A stretch of 64,000 bases of DNA from Halosimplex rubrum (GCF_013415885.1 NZ_CP058910.1:3596001-3660000), one strand, 5' to 3'; positions 16,582 to 25,722 are shown, counted from the first letter of the stretch. Translations and numbers: made by a program. Notes: generated from the sequence alone by a model not told the origin.

Positions 16582-17282
16582 ATGCCCGGCAGTGTCATCC
16601 TTCAGACGCTCGGCGACGCCGTCCGCGCGGCCATGCCATCGTGGCTCGTGCCCGTGTTCCACGGGATCACGCGGCTCGGCAACCTCGGCGTCTTCCTGGT
16701 CGCGTTCGCCCTCGACTACTGGTTCGTCGACCGCGAGCGCGGCGCTCACGCCATCGGCGTCGTCGTCGGCGGGATGGCGATGCTGACCGCGCTCAAGTAC
16801 GCCTTCGCCGCGCCGCGGCCGCCGGCCTCGTCTCCCTGATCGCGCTCTCGCGGGTGGTCCTCGGCGTCCACTTCGTCCGCGACGTGCTCGCCGGGATCGT
16901 CTTCGGCGACGTCTTCCTCGTGGTCGCGTTCGGACTCACCGGTCGCGACCCCCGGCTCGCCTTCCTGCTCGCGATCGCCGTCGCTCTCCTCGCCGTGGCG
17001 GTCAGCGGCGCCGGCCGCGACGGGGTCGGCCTCCTCGGCCTCGCGGTCGGCGCCGCCGTCGCCTGGGAACTCGCCGGCGACGGGACGACCGTCGAGCGGC
17101 CGCTGTGGCGAGTGGCGCTCGTCGGCGGCCTCCTCCCGGTCCTCGCCGGGCTGGGCTGCGTCGCCCTGATCGCCGACCCCTCGCCGACGGCCGTGTTCGC
17201 ACTCACCGTCGCGCTCGGCGCCGGACTGGTCGCCCCGCCCGCCTTCCTCGGCGGGCCGAACGCCTCGACTGCCACCGCCTGA
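16582..17282 (+). pseudogene. PAP2-family phosphatase, disrupted by internal deletion and frameshift
   Basis: The frame starting at 16582 encodes a normal PAP2 N-terminus ending in the C1 motif K-x6-R-P (KYAFAAPRPP) and stops at 16839. A second frame resumes almost at once with LSRVVLGVH, the C3 motif (SR-x5-H), then several membrane helices to 17282. The C2 motif PSGH and roughly 40-70 residues that normally separate C1 and C3 are absent. An out-of-frame deletion has therefore removed the catalytic centre. The intact family dephosphorylates lipid phosphates at the membrane. An assembly error in a GC-rich tract is the alternative. Confidence 0.8.
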
Positions 17283-17360
17283 GGCGACCGTCGCGAGTCC
17301 CAGCGATACGCGGCGGCGGGCGACACGTGGCGAATGCCGGCCGGTCGACTATCCGGCACG

Positions 17361-18017
17361 ATGGCCTATCCGCCCGCCATGTCGGCGCTCGGCCGGGCGA
17401 TCGACCTGTACGGGTACGTCTTCCACCCGATCACCGTCCTCGGCGTCGGGAGCCTGCTACTGATCTACCACGAGTGGCGCGAGCGGGGGGCCGACCGGAC
17501 CGCCCTGTGGCGCCGCGTCGGCGCCTTCCTCGGCGCCGGCGCCCTCGCGCTCGTCCCGACGGCGGTCTTCTTCCTCGCGTTCCGCGGCGGGCTCGGCCGG
17601 GCGGTCGGCGGGAGCAGCTGGCGGCTCGACGAGATGGTCGCCGCCGGCGTGCTGATCGCCGCCGGCGTCACCTGGTTGCTCTGGCGCCGCTACGAGTGGG
17701 GGCCGATCGTCCCCCCGGCGATGGTGACGTTCGCGGCCGTCACGGTCCCCTACGCCGCCCTCGCGCCCGTCTGGGACATCTCCGGGCACGTCATCCTCGC
17801 GCTGGCGCCGACGCTGTACCTGACGCTCGTCGACCGCCGGTACGCGCCCCTGCTCGCCGTCCCGGTCCTGATGGTCCCGACGCGCGTCCTGGTCGAGGCC
17901 CACACGTGGGCCCAGTCGGTCGCCGGGTTCGCCGTCGCCGCGGCGATCACGGTCGGCCTCTACCGCGTACAGGCGGGATCGAGCGACCGCCGAGGGGCCG
18001 GGTCGACCGCGTCCTGA
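17361..18017 (+). CDS. PAP2-like membrane protein
   Basis: The protein has 218 residues with about six membrane segments. S141-G-H143 and R175-x5-H181 (TRVLVEAH) correspond to PAP2 motifs C2 and C3, and QSVAGF follows as in that family. A clear C1 motif (K-x6-RP) is not seen, so it may be a divergent or inactive relative. It sits directly behind the broken PAP2 gene and could partly replace it. The start is uncertain: ATGs lie at 17334, 17361 and 17379. Confidence 0.6.
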   Translation: MAYPPAMSALGRAIDLYGYVFHPITVLGVGSLLLIYHEWRERGADRTALWRRVGAFLGAGALALVPTAVFFLAFRGGLGRAVGGSSWRLDEMVAAGVLIAAGVTWLLWRRYEWGPIVPPAMVTFAAVTVPYAALAPVWDISGHVILALAPTLYLTLVDRRYAPLLAVPVLMVPTRVLVEAHTWAQSVAGFAVAAAITVGLYRVQAGSSDRRGAGSTAS

Positions 18018-18049
18018 CCGCGGCGGCCGCCCCCCGTCGCACCCGCCCG

Positions 18050-19090
18050 CTACTCCAGCGAGTAGGCGACCCGCTCGCCGGTGTCCAGGCCGTTCCGGAG
18101 CGCGGCGTGCAGGCGCGCCTCGCCGGCCACCCAGTCGCCGAGCGGGTAGAGATCCGCGTCCGCGACCCCGTCGACCGCGCCCTGCCGGACGCCCTCGTCC
18201 GGGAGCGCGTAGCGCCACCCCTGGTGGTCGGTCCACTCGGGGTCGGCCAGCCGCTCGTCGTCGAGCACGTCCGCGGTCAGTTGCGCCAGGTCGGCCACGT
18301 TCTCCGCCGGGTCGTCGTCGTAGCGCTCGACCGACCACTCGGGGTTGGCCTGCACCACCAGCACCGACTCGCCGTCGGGGACGTGGCCCGCCTTGCACTC
18401 CTCGCGGGCGATCCAGCCGATCTGGTGGTCCCGATCCGGGTTGACCAGCGCGTAGTAGGGCCGGTCGAGTTCGAACTCGTAGCCCAGTACCGCCGTCCAG
18501 ATGGTGCGGTAGGGGACGGCCTCGGCCGCCTCGGTGAGGTCCCGCCGGGCCCGGCTCTCCCACTCGGCGTCGCGCAGGAGCTCGGCGCTCTGCGGTGCCG
18601 GCGGATTGAGCAGGAGCGCGTCGAACGGCCCCCACTCCCCGCCGTCGGTGTCGACGACGCGCCAGCGCTCGCCGTCGCGCACGAGCGTCTCGGCTCTGGT
18701 CGAGTTCGCCACGGTCGCGTCGGTCTCGCCGAGCAGTCGCTTGGCGATCTGGGTCAGGCCCGCGCGGTAGCTCCACTTGTGGTCGTCGGCGTCGCGACCC
18801 TCGGAGACCGCGCCCGCCGAATCGAAGGTGTAGACCGGCTCGGCCACGTCGACCAGCCCCTCCGAATCGAGCGTCTCGGTCAACAGTTCGACGACGCGGT
18901 CGTCGTCGCTCTTGACGTAGTTGGCGCCGTAATCGTAGGTCACGTCGTCCCGGCGGCGCGTCGCCGCGCGACCGCAGACGCCCCGGGACTTCTCCAGCAC
19001 CGTCACCTCGGCCGACGGGACCGCCCCGTCGAGCACGTACGCCGCGGCCGCGGCCGCCGCGCCCGCGCCGACGACTCCGATCTCTGTCAT
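18050..19090 (-). CDS. FAD-dependent amine oxidase-like protein (renalase-type)
   Basis: The 346-residue protein has an N-terminal dinucleotide-binding motif, GVVGAGAAAAAAAYVL (residues 5-20). The segment LEKSRGVCGRAATRR is typical of renalase-like and NAD(P)/FAD oxidoreductases, followed by DYGANYVK. Its C-terminus contains the GDWVAGEARLHAAL FAD-contact segment. The substrate is unknown. A TTTAGTC element about 27 bases upstream of the ATG is the likely promoter. The IS element lies 48 bases upstream of the start codon, just beyond that core promoter. Confidence 0.85.
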   Translation of the reverse strand: MTEIGVVGAGAAAAAAAYVLDGAVPSAEVTVLEKSRGVCGRAATRRRDDVTYDYGANYVKSDDDRVVELLTETLDSEGLVDVAEPVYTFDSAGAVSEGRDADDHKWSYRAGLTQIAKRLLGETDATVANSTRAETLVRDGERWRVVDTDGGEWGPFDALLLNPPAPQSAELLRDAEWESRARRDLTEAAEAVPYRTIWTAVLGYEFELDRPYYALVNPDRDHQIGWIAREECKAGHVPDGESVLVVQANPEWSVERYDDDPAENVADLAQLTADVLDDERLADPEWTDHQGWRYALPDEGVRQGAVDGVADADLYPLGDWVAGEARLHAALRNGLDTGERVAYSLE

Positions 19091-19129
19091 AGCGGTCGTT
19101 CGGGCTCCTGTGACTAAACGGGTCGCATC

Positions 19130-19137
19130 TCCACCGG
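19130..19137 (+). repeat. Left target-site duplication of the IS element
   Basis: TCCACCGG directly precedes the left terminal inverted repeat and is repeated exactly at 19835-19842. The 8-bp length is the size expected for IS6-family insertion. Confidence 0.9.
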
Positions 19138-19834
19138 GGCGGTGTTCAGATAAGGATGAAGAGTGAGGCGGTACGTTTTCAAAGTGATCTATGCCCGAAA
19201 ACGACCGCCTCGGTGGATGTTTGGACGAGATTGACTTAGAGTTTGTTGAACGCGAGGCGACACCGAAGCTGCTGATGAAGCTCAGTATTCAGCTGCATCT
19301 TGCTGGACTTTCGCTTTCAAATACTGTTTTGTTTATTGAAGTATTCGGTGTCGACCGGGCACGCTCCACCGTTCATAATTGGGTTCACAAGGCCGATCTA
19401 CAGCCGGAGACTGGTCGCTCACCGGATCACGTTGCGGTCGACGAAACCGTGATCCAGATCGACGACCAGCAATACTGGCTGTACGCAGCGGTCGATCCCG
19501 AATCGAACGAATTACTCCATACGCGGCTTGAAACAACGAGAACAAACGCTCTCGCAGAACGGTTCTTCGGTGAGATTCGCCAGAAACACGACGTCGACGA
19601 CGCCGTGTTTCTCGTCGATGGCGCTACCCCACTGAAAGAAGCCTGTCACCGACACGGCCTCGATTTCAGATACGAACGCCACGGAAATCGTAACAGTGTC
19701 GAACGTGTCTTTCGTGAAATAAAACGCCGTACCTCTTCGTTCTCAAACTGCTTCAGTCACGTCGATCCAGAAACTGCCGCCGACTGGCTCAGATCATTCG
19801 CTTTCGCATGGAATCGGCTTATCTGAACACTACC
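19138..19834 (+). mobile_element. IS6-family insertion sequence, 697 bp, intact
   Basis: The terminal inverted repeats are 17 bp with 15 matches: GGCGGTGTTCAGATAAG (19138-19154) and, on the opposite strand of 19818-19834, GGTAGTGTTCAGATAAG. The element carries one transposase gene whose stop lies inside the right repeat. Perfect 8-bp direct repeats flank it. Its base composition is lower in GC than the host. Size and structure match haloarchaeal IS6-type elements (the ISH15 style); I cannot give the exact name. It is inserted between the CapA-like and amine-oxidase-like genes. Confidence 0.93.
19191..19826 (+). CDS. IS6-family transposase
   Basis: The 211-residue DDE transposase shows the catalytic triad as D84 (VAVDETVI), D143 (FLVDGATPL) and E181 (NSVERVFREIKRRT), with the Y/N-rich C-terminus of the family. 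The N-terminus is a short helix-turn-helix region. It catalyses replicative transposition by cointegrate formation in this family. Reading frame and active site are intact, so the copy is probably functional. Confidence 0.95.
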   Translation: MPENDRLGGCLDEIDLEFVEREATPKLLMKLSIQLHLAGLSLSNTVLFIEVFGVDRARSTVHNWVHKADLQPETGRSPDHVAVDETVIQIDDQQYWLYAAVDPESNELLHTRLETTRTNALAERFFGEIRQKHDVDDAVFLVDGATPLKEACHRHGLDFRYERHGNRNSVERVFREIKRRTSSFSNCFSHVDPETAADWLRSFAFAWNRLI

Positions 19835-19842
19835 TCCACCGG
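19835..19842 (+). repeat. Right target-site duplication of the IS element
   Basis: TCCACCGG immediately follows the right inverted repeat and is identical to the copy at 19130-19137, showing that the insertion is recent. Confidence 0.9.
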
Positions 19843-19858
19843 CGGTCGAGCCGCCCGG

Positions 19859-20992
19859 TTAGCCGTTCGCCAGCGGGATCGACAGCCCTCGACCCTCGCG
19901 TTCGACGGTCGTCCCGAACTCCGCCGAGAGCGTCCGGACGCGCTCGCGGACCCACGCGGCCACGTCGCCGGTGGCCTCGCGGACCCGCTCGTCGGCGATC
20001 TCGACCGGGACGACCCGCAGGCGGTCGAGCCGCCCGTCCTCGACGGCGAGTTCGACGCGGACGCTCCGGTCGTTGTGCAGGTCCTCCTTGACGACGTAGT
20101 CGTCCACGTAGTCGCCCAGATCGTAGCAGATCGGTCGCCCGCGGTACACCTCGATCCCCTGGGGGACGTGGGCGCTGTGGCCGTGGACCACGTCGACGCC
20201 GCGGTCGACCAGCCACCGGGCGAACCGGCGCTGGGCCGCCGACGGGCGCACCTCCCAGTTTGGACCCCAGTGCAGCGACGCCACGACGAGGTCGGGGTCA
20301 CGGCGGTAGACGGCTTCGAGCGCGGAGTCGACTCGATTCCCCGCGCCCGACCGCTCGGGGTCCAGTCGGATCCACGCGGTCCCCGCGCTGTCGGGGCCGG
20401 CGCGGTAGGACCGCGACTGGTCGGTCAGCGCGATCACGCCCACGTCCAGGCCGCCCGCCGACGCGACGGTCGGCTCGAACGCCGCAGCGCGGTCGCGACC
20501 GGCGCCCGCCGTCGCGATCCCCGCGCGTTCGAGGTGGGCGACCGTGTCGGCGAGCGCGGTCGGGCCGAAGTCGAGCAAGTGGTTGTTCGCCAGCGCCGCG
20601 AACGACGCGCCCGCCGCGTCCAGCGCCGGGAGCGTCCACGCGGGGTCGGCCCGGAAGTAGTAGCCCCGGTTCGGGGTCCGCTCGCCGCGCGTCGACACGC
20701 TGCACTCGAGGTTCAGGAAGAGTCCGTCGAGGCCGCGCAGCGCGGGGAGTGTCGACCCCCAGACGCCGGCGGGGTCGCGGGCCGCGCTCTCGGACTCGCT
20801 GCCCGCCCAGCGCTCGTCGACGCTCCGGCCCAGCATCGCGTCGCCGACGAACCCGAGCCAGGCGTCGGCGTCGCCGCGGACCGTCGCGGGCGTCCGGCGA
20901 CGCGTCCGCCGCCGGGCGACTCCGCCGAACCCGGCCAGCGCCGCGACCGACGCGGCGGACCCGGCGAGGACGGCTCGACGGGACGGCGCCAC
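19859..20992 (-). CDS. CapA/PgsA-type protein (calcineurin-like fold)
   Basis: The 377-residue protein has an N-terminal SRRAVLAGSAA stretch plus hydrophobic segment resembling a Tat-type signal. The CapA pattern follows: GDAMLGRSVDERW, then LNLECSVS, ALANNHLLDFG, LHWGPNWEVRPS and VHGHSAHVPQGIEVY. These give the Asp/His/Asn ligands of a metallophosphatase-like core. Bacterial relatives act in poly-gamma-glutamate capsule synthesis or anchoring, and the archaeal role is unknown. The start is a GTG at 20992, 27 bases past the leuS stop, so it is probably co-transcribed with leuS. Confidence 0.85.
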   Translation of the reverse strand: MAPSRRAVLAGSAASVAALAGFGGVARRRTRRRTPATVRGDADAWLGFVGDAMLGRSVDERWAGSESESAARDPAGVWGSTLPALRGLDGLFLNLECSVSTRGERTPNRGYYFRADPAWTLPALDAAGASFAALANNHLLDFGPTALADTVAHLERAGIATAGAGRDRAAAFEPTVASAGGLDVGVIALTDQSRSYRAGPDSAGTAWIRLDPERSGAGNRVDSALEAVYRRDPDLVVASLHWGPNWEVRPSAAQRRFARWLVDRGVDVVHGHSAHVPQGIEVYRGRPICYDLGDYVDDYVVKEDLHNDRSVRVELAVEDGRLDRLRVVPVEIADERVREATGDVAAWVRERVRTLSAEFGTTVEREGRGLSIPLANG

Positions 20993-21019
20993 GGTCAGTC
21001 GGTCCTCCCGGCAGGCATC

Positions 21020-23713
21020 TCAGTCGATGTGGATCGCGGGCTTTCCGGGCTCGGCCTTCCCGGCGAGGTCGTCGTCGGGGCTCGCGCGGCGCACCTCGAT
21101 ATCGGCGCCGAACTCGTCGGCGAACAGCCAGCTCGCGGCCTCCAGCACGGCCAGCTCGCGCTCGGCGTCGAGGACGGGTTCGAGCGCGCCGGCGCGGTCG
21201 GCCAGCTCCCCGAGGTACTCGGCGGCCCGGTCGCCCTGCTCGCCGACGGCGTCGTCGTCCAGCGCCGACCCGACGACCGCGTCGCCCGGGTCGGCCGCTC
21301 GGACGTGCTCGTAGGCGCGGTACTTCCACCCCTCGGCGGCGACGATCTCGATGGTCCCGGGGTCGTCGATGGCGACGACCTCGGTGATGTCGCGCACGTC
21401 GTCGAGCGTCCGGTCGACGAGCCGCCGCTCCAGCTCGTAGTCCTCGACCGCGTCATCGACGGCGGGCCACTCGGCCTCGACGACCATCCCGTCGGTGTCG
21501 AGCAGGTTCCACATCTCCTCGCCGAGGTAGGGGGCCATCGGCGCGACGAACCGCGTCAGCGCGCGGAGGCCCCGCTCGTACGTCCCCTCGTCGACCGGCC
21601 CGTACTCGGCGTAGCGCCGCAGCAGGCGAGCGAACCGCTGGGTCTCGCTGACGACGCGGTGGAAGCGAAAGCGCTCGTACTCCTCGGCGACGGCCGTGAC
21701 CGTCCGGTCGATCTCGCGTTCGAGGTAGGCGTCCTGGGGCGCCGCCTCCTCGCGGGTCGCCACGTCGTCGCGGTCGGCGACCATCGAGTACAGCCGCTGC
21801 TGGAAGTCGTACACGTCGCCGACGGACTTGACGGTCCACTCGAAGTCCTGTGCGGGGTGGGCCGCAGACAGCAGGAACAGCCGGGTCGTCTCGGCGCCGT
21901 ACTCGTGGGGCGCGATGGCGTTGCCCTTCGAGGAGGACATCTTCTCGCCGTCGTACAGCACCGTGCCCTGGTTGATCAGCCGCTCGACGGGTTCGCGCGT
22001 GTCGAGCAGTCCCAGATCCGCCAGCGCGCGGGTGAAAAAGCGGATGTACAGCAGGTGGAGGATGGCGTGTTCCTCGCCGCCGACGTACACGTCGACCGGG
22101 AGCCAGTCGTCGGCGCGGTCGGTGTCGAAGGGGGCGTCGCCGAGGTCGGGCGAGCAGAACCGCAGGAAGTACCACGACGAGTCGACGAAGGTGTCCATCG
22201 TGTCCGTCTCCCGCTCGGCGGGGCCGCCGCAGTCGGGGCACTCGACGGCCTTCCACTCCTCGCTCTCTTCGAGGGGGTTGCCAGCGGTGCGGACGTACGG
22301 CGGGAGTTCGACGGGCAGGTCCTCGTCGGGGACGGGGACGCGGCCGCAGTCCTCGCAGTGGATCATCGGGATAGGCGTGCCCCAGTAGCGCTGGCGGGAG
22401 ATGAGCCAGTCGCGCAGTCGGTACTCGACGGCCGACTCGACGCCGTCGGCACCGAGCAGGCGTTCGCGGGCGGCCGAACTCGCCAGTCCGTCGTACTCGC
22501 CGCTGTCGGTCAGCATGCCGTCGTCGGTGTAGGGCGCGTCGGGCAGGTCGGTCCCGCTGCCGTCGACCGGTTCGACGGCCTGTTCGACCGGGAGGTCGTG
22601 AGCGTCGGCGAAGGCGTGGTCGCGCTCGTTGTGCGCGGGCACGCCCATCACGGCGCCCGTCCCCACGTCGTCGAGGACGTACGCCGCGACGTAGACCGGG
22701 AGCTCCTCGCCGGTGATCGGATGCGTGGCGGTCAGGTCCGTCTCGACGCCCGACGTTCCGCCGGCGTCGGCGCCCGCGCTCGTCACGTCCTCGACGTAGT
22801 CGGCCACCGCGTCGTCGGTCTCGGCGACCGCACGCGCGAGGTCGTGGCCCGGCGAGAGCGCGACGAAGGTGGCGCCGTGGACGGTATCGAGGCGGGTGGT
22901 GAACACGTCGACGCCCTCGGCGCCCGCCGACTCGCCGTCCCCGTCGAGAGCGTCACCCGCGATATCGAAGGTGACGTGGGCGCCCTCCTGGCGACCGATC
23001 CAGTTGCGCTGGATGTCGCGGACGCTGTCGGGCCACCCCTCCAGGTCGTCGAGGCCGGCGTCGAGCTCCTCGGCGTAGTCGGTGATCGTGAAGAACCACT
23101 GGTCGAGTTCGCGCCGTTCGACTGGCGTCTCGCAACGCCAGCAGACCCCCGCGGCGTGGGCGTGGTCGACGGCGCTCGCTTCGGCCTCGGCGTCGTCGGG
23201 GCGCTCGACCTGCGCGTCGGCCAGCACCGTCTCGCAGTCCGGGCACCAGTTGACGCGAGCGCCGGTGTACTCGACCAGATCCTCCTCGTGGAACCGCTTG
23301 AAGAGGTACTGGTTCCAGCGGTAGTACTCGGGGTCGCAGGTGGTGACCTCCCGCGACCAGTCGTAGCCGAAGCCCATCGTCTCCAGCTCCTCGCGCATCT
23401 GCTCGATACACGAGCGGGTCCACGACTCGGGGTCCGTGTCGCGCTCGTAGGCCGCGTTCTCCGCGGGGAGGCCGAACGCGTCCCACCCCATCGGCTGGAG
23501 CACCTCGTCGCCCCGTAGCGAGCGGTAGCGGGCGTACGCGTCGGTGATCGCGTAGTTGCGGACGTGACCCATGTGGAGCGTGCCGGAGGTGTAGGGGAAC
23601 ATCCCGAGGACGTACGTCGGGTCGGCGGCGTCGTCGGGCACCTCGTAGACGCCTTCGGCGTCCCAGACGTACTGCCAATACTCCTGCACCCTGGCGTGGT
23701 TGTACCGAGTCAT
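21020..23713 (-). CDS. leuS: Leucyl-tRNA synthetase, bacterial type
   Basis: The class I synthetase has 897 residues. HIGH is present as GTLHMGH (44-50) and KMSKS as EKMSSSKGN (about 590-598). The N-terminal blocks MGWDAFGLPAENAAYERD, GFGYDWSRE and NWCPDCETVLA, with a zinc-type cysteine set and the CP1 editing domain (THPITGEELPVYVA, GTGAVMGVPAHNERDH), match bacterial LeuRS. They do not match the longer archaeal/eukaryal form. It charges tRNA-Leu. ATG at 23713 is natural. It is probably followed in the same transcript by the CapA-like gene. Confidence 0.96.
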   Translation of the reverse strand: MTRYNHARVQEYWQYVWDAEGVYEVPDDAADPTYVLGMFPYTSGTLHMGHVRNYAITDAYARYRSLRGDEVLQPMGWDAFGLPAENAAYERDTDPESWTRSCIEQMREELETMGFGYDWSREVTTCDPEYYRWNQYLFKRFHEEDLVEYTGARVNWCPDCETVLADAQVERPDDAEAEASAVDHAHAAGVCWRCETPVERRELDQWFFTITDYAEELDAGLDDLEGWPDSVRDIQRNWIGRQEGAHVTFDIAGDALDGDGESAGAEGVDVFTTRLDTVHGATFVALSPGHDLARAVAETDDAVADYVEDVTSAGADAGGTSGVETDLTATHPITGEELPVYVAAYVLDDVGTGAVMGVPAHNERDHAFADAHDLPVEQAVEPVDGSGTDLPDAPYTDDGMLTDSGEYDGLASSAARERLLGADGVESAVEYRLRDWLISRQRYWGTPIPMIHCEDCGRVPVPDEDLPVELPPYVRTAGNPLEESEEWKAVECPDCGGPAERETDTMDTFVDSSWYFLRFCSPDLGDAPFDTDRADDWLPVDVYVGGEEHAILHLLYIRFFTRALADLGLLDTREPVERLINQGTVLYDGEKMSSSKGNAIAPHEYGAETTRLFLLSAAHPAQDFEWTVKSVGDVYDFQQRLYSMVADRDDVATREEAAPQDAYLEREIDRTVTAVAEEYERFRFHRVVSETQRFARLLRRYAEYGPVDEGTYERGLRALTRFVAPMAPYLGEEMWNLLDTDGMVVEAEWPAVDDAVEDYELERRLVDRTLDDVRDITEVVAIDDPGTIEIVAAEGWKYRAYEHVRAADPGDAVVGSALDDDAVGEQGDRAAEYLGELADRAGALEPVLDAERELAVLEAASWLFADEFGADIEVRRASPDDDLAGKAEPGKPAIHID

Positions 23714-23874
23714 CGACTGTTGGCGGACCTCCGTCCGCCGCCGTAATCACTGTTCCCCACGCGACGCGGTTTCGCGGGGTCGCGAGGGTGTCCCGGGACC
23801 GTCGCGAGACCGGGCGATGACTCGATCACCGCGTCCGTCGGCACTCACATCCGTCTCCGACCCCAGAGACCGGT

Positions 23875-25095
23875 ATGGCGATCGATACCACGGCCCTCGT
23901 GATCGGCGGCGGGGCGACCGGCGCCGGAGTGGCACGCGACCTCGCGCTGCGCGGCTGTGACGTGACGCTCGTCGACCGCGGCGGCCTCGCCGACGGGACC
24001 AGCGGCCGCTCGCACGGACTGCTCCACAGCGGCGCCCGGTACGCCGAGGCCGACGAGGTCGGCGCCGAGGAGTGCATCGCGGAGAACCGAACGCTCAGAG
24101 ACATCGCGGGCGCGGCCGTCGCGGACACCGGTGGCCTGTTCGTCCAGCTCGCCGAGGACGACCCCGACTACTTCGACGCCAAGCGCGACGCCTGTGAGGC
24201 GATCGGGATCCCCGTCGAGGTGGTCGACGGCGACGAGGCGCGGGCGGCCGTCCCCGAACTCTCCGAGGGCGTCGAGCGAGCGATGCGCGTCCCCGACGCC
24301 GTCGTCTCGCCCTCGCGGCTCGTCGCCGCCAACGCCCGGGACGCGGCCGACCGCGGCGCCGCCGTCCACTACGGCTCGCCCGTCGAGGGGATCCGGGTCG
24401 ACGACGGCGAGGTGACCGGCGTCGCGGTGGGCGGCGCGCTCGACGAGACGGTCCGTCCGGAAGTCGTCGTCAACGCGACGGGTGCGTGGGCCGGCGAACT
24501 CGCCGCGATGGCCGGGGTCAGCGTGGAGATGCGGCCGACCCGCGGGCTGATGGTGTCGGTCGACTACCCCGGCCTCGGGACGGTCCTCAACAGGAGCCGC
24601 GAGCCGGGCGACGGCGACATCGTCGTGCCCCACGAGCGTGAGGCGGTGCTCGGGACCACGAGTGTCGCGGTCGACGACCCCGACGACTACGAGCGGGCCG
24701 ACTGGGAACGCGAGCGGGTGCGCGAGGCGTGCGCCGCGATGTGTCCGGCGCTTTCCGACGCCACCCACGTCCGCGAGTGGTGGGGCGTCCGCCCGCTGTA
24801 CGAGCCCGACGAGGCCGACCGCGGCGGCCGGGGCATCTCGCGGGGCTTCTTCCTGCTCGACGGCGCCGACGAGGGCGTCGGGAACTTCCTGTCGGTCGTC
24901 GGCGGGAAGCTGACCACCTACCGGTCGATGGCCGAGGCGACCGCCGACGCGGTCTGCGAGCGACTCGGCGTCGACGAGCCCTGTCGCACCGCGGAGACGG
25001 GACTGCCCGGTGCCGACGACCCCGCCGCTCTCGACGAGTTCGTCGCCGACCTCGGCGGGCCGGGCCCCTCCGACAGCGACACCGTCGGTCGGTGA
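23875..25095 (+). CDS. FAD-dependent oxidoreductase, GlpA/GlpD-like
   Basis: The protein has 406 residues. FAD-binding VIGGGATGAGVARDLALRG is followed by DGTSGRSHGLLHSGARYAE, the GlpA/GlpD signature. NATGAWAGELA, REWWGVRPLYEPD and NFLSVVGGKLTTYRSMAE complete the family pattern. It probably oxidises glycerol-3-phosphate or a related alpha-hydroxy acid. It lacks the C-terminal 2Fe-2S/BFD region (about 150 residues) of full-length GlpA, and no glpB or glpC lies beside it, so it is a paralogue or short form. Confidence 0.82.
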   Translation: MAIDTTALVIGGGATGAGVARDLALRGCDVTLVDRGGLADGTSGRSHGLLHSGARYAEADEVGAEECIAENRTLRDIAGAAVADTGGLFVQLAEDDPDYFDAKRDACEAIGIPVEVVDGDEARAAVPELSEGVERAMRVPDAVVSPSRLVAANARDAADRGAAVHYGSPVEGIRVDDGEVTGVAVGGALDETVRPEVVVNATGAWAGELAAMAGVSVEMRPTRGLMVSVDYPGLGTVLNRSREPGDGDIVVPHEREAVLGTTSVAVDDPDDYERADWERERVREACAAMCPALSDATHVREWWGVRPLYEPDEADRGGRGISRGFFLLDGADEGVGNFLSVVGGKLTTYRSMAEATADAVCERLGVDEPCRTAETGLPGADDPAALDEFVADLGGPGPSDSDTVGR

Positions 25096-25169
25096 CCGGC
25101 CCGCCGACCGGTTGCCGTTCGCCGACCGGTCGGCGGTCGGTCGTGGAACCCGTCGCGGCCGCCGCCGGC

Positions 25170-25478
25170 TCAGTCCTCGTCCTCGAACCAGCGCGCGGTC
25201 GAGGCGAGGTACTCGTCGCGGGGGTGACCGGGCTCGAAGTTCGGCCGGAAGTACTCCCGGACCCGCTCGACACCGAACGCCGCGAGCCCGCCGACCGAGG
25301 CCAGAAAGAGCCAGCCGCCGACCGAGCCCGTGACCGCCGCGACCAGGTCCGCGTCGTAGTACGCGGCCATCACGGCCAGCCCGGCGCCGAACAGCACCGC
25401 GTAGACCACCGCGGCCATGACGAGCCACGGGCTGTTCGCTCGCAACTGCCGTCGAAAGCGTGTCCCCGCACGACCCAT
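25170..25478 (-). CDS. Small two-helix membrane protein
   Basis: The protein has 102 residues. Two hydrophobic helices, LVMAAVVYAVLFGAGLAVMAA and VGGWLFLASVGGLAAFGV, are flanked by charged ends. The N-terminus is arginine-rich and the acidic tail carries a Trp (TARWFEDED). It probably sits in the cytoplasmic membrane. No family recognised. ATG at 25478 is chosen over an upstream one at 25616 because the added stretch has no coding character. Confidence 0.6.
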   Translation of the reverse strand: MGRAGTRFRRQLRANSPWLVMAAVVYAVLFGAGLAVMAAYYDADLVAAVTGSVGGWLFLASVGGLAAFGVERVREYFRPNFEPGHPRDEYLASTARWFEDED

Positions 25479-25685
25479 ATCCGGGCCTTGGAGCACGTCC
25501 GAAAAAGCCTTTCTCTCCCGTGGTTCGCCTTCCCAGACCCCGCCGGACAGCTCCCAGCCGGGGCCGCCCGTCCGAAAGTGACATATATCGAATGAGTAAG
25601 CGCCGGTTGGACTCACGCGAAGCGGGGGGCTCCGGCGGCGGTGCGGCGCGAACCCCCGGACCCGTTCGGGCGAACAGTAGGCGAA

Positions 25686-25694
25686 CTTTTTACT
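25686..25694 (+). promoter_or_regulatory. TATA box of the squalene/phytoene synthase gene
   Basis: ctttttact is centred about 33 bases before the ATG at 25723 and predicts a leader of only a few bases. Confidence 0.5.
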
Positions 25695-25722
25695 TGTGGA
25701 ATGCTAAGGGGGTGTATCGGGA

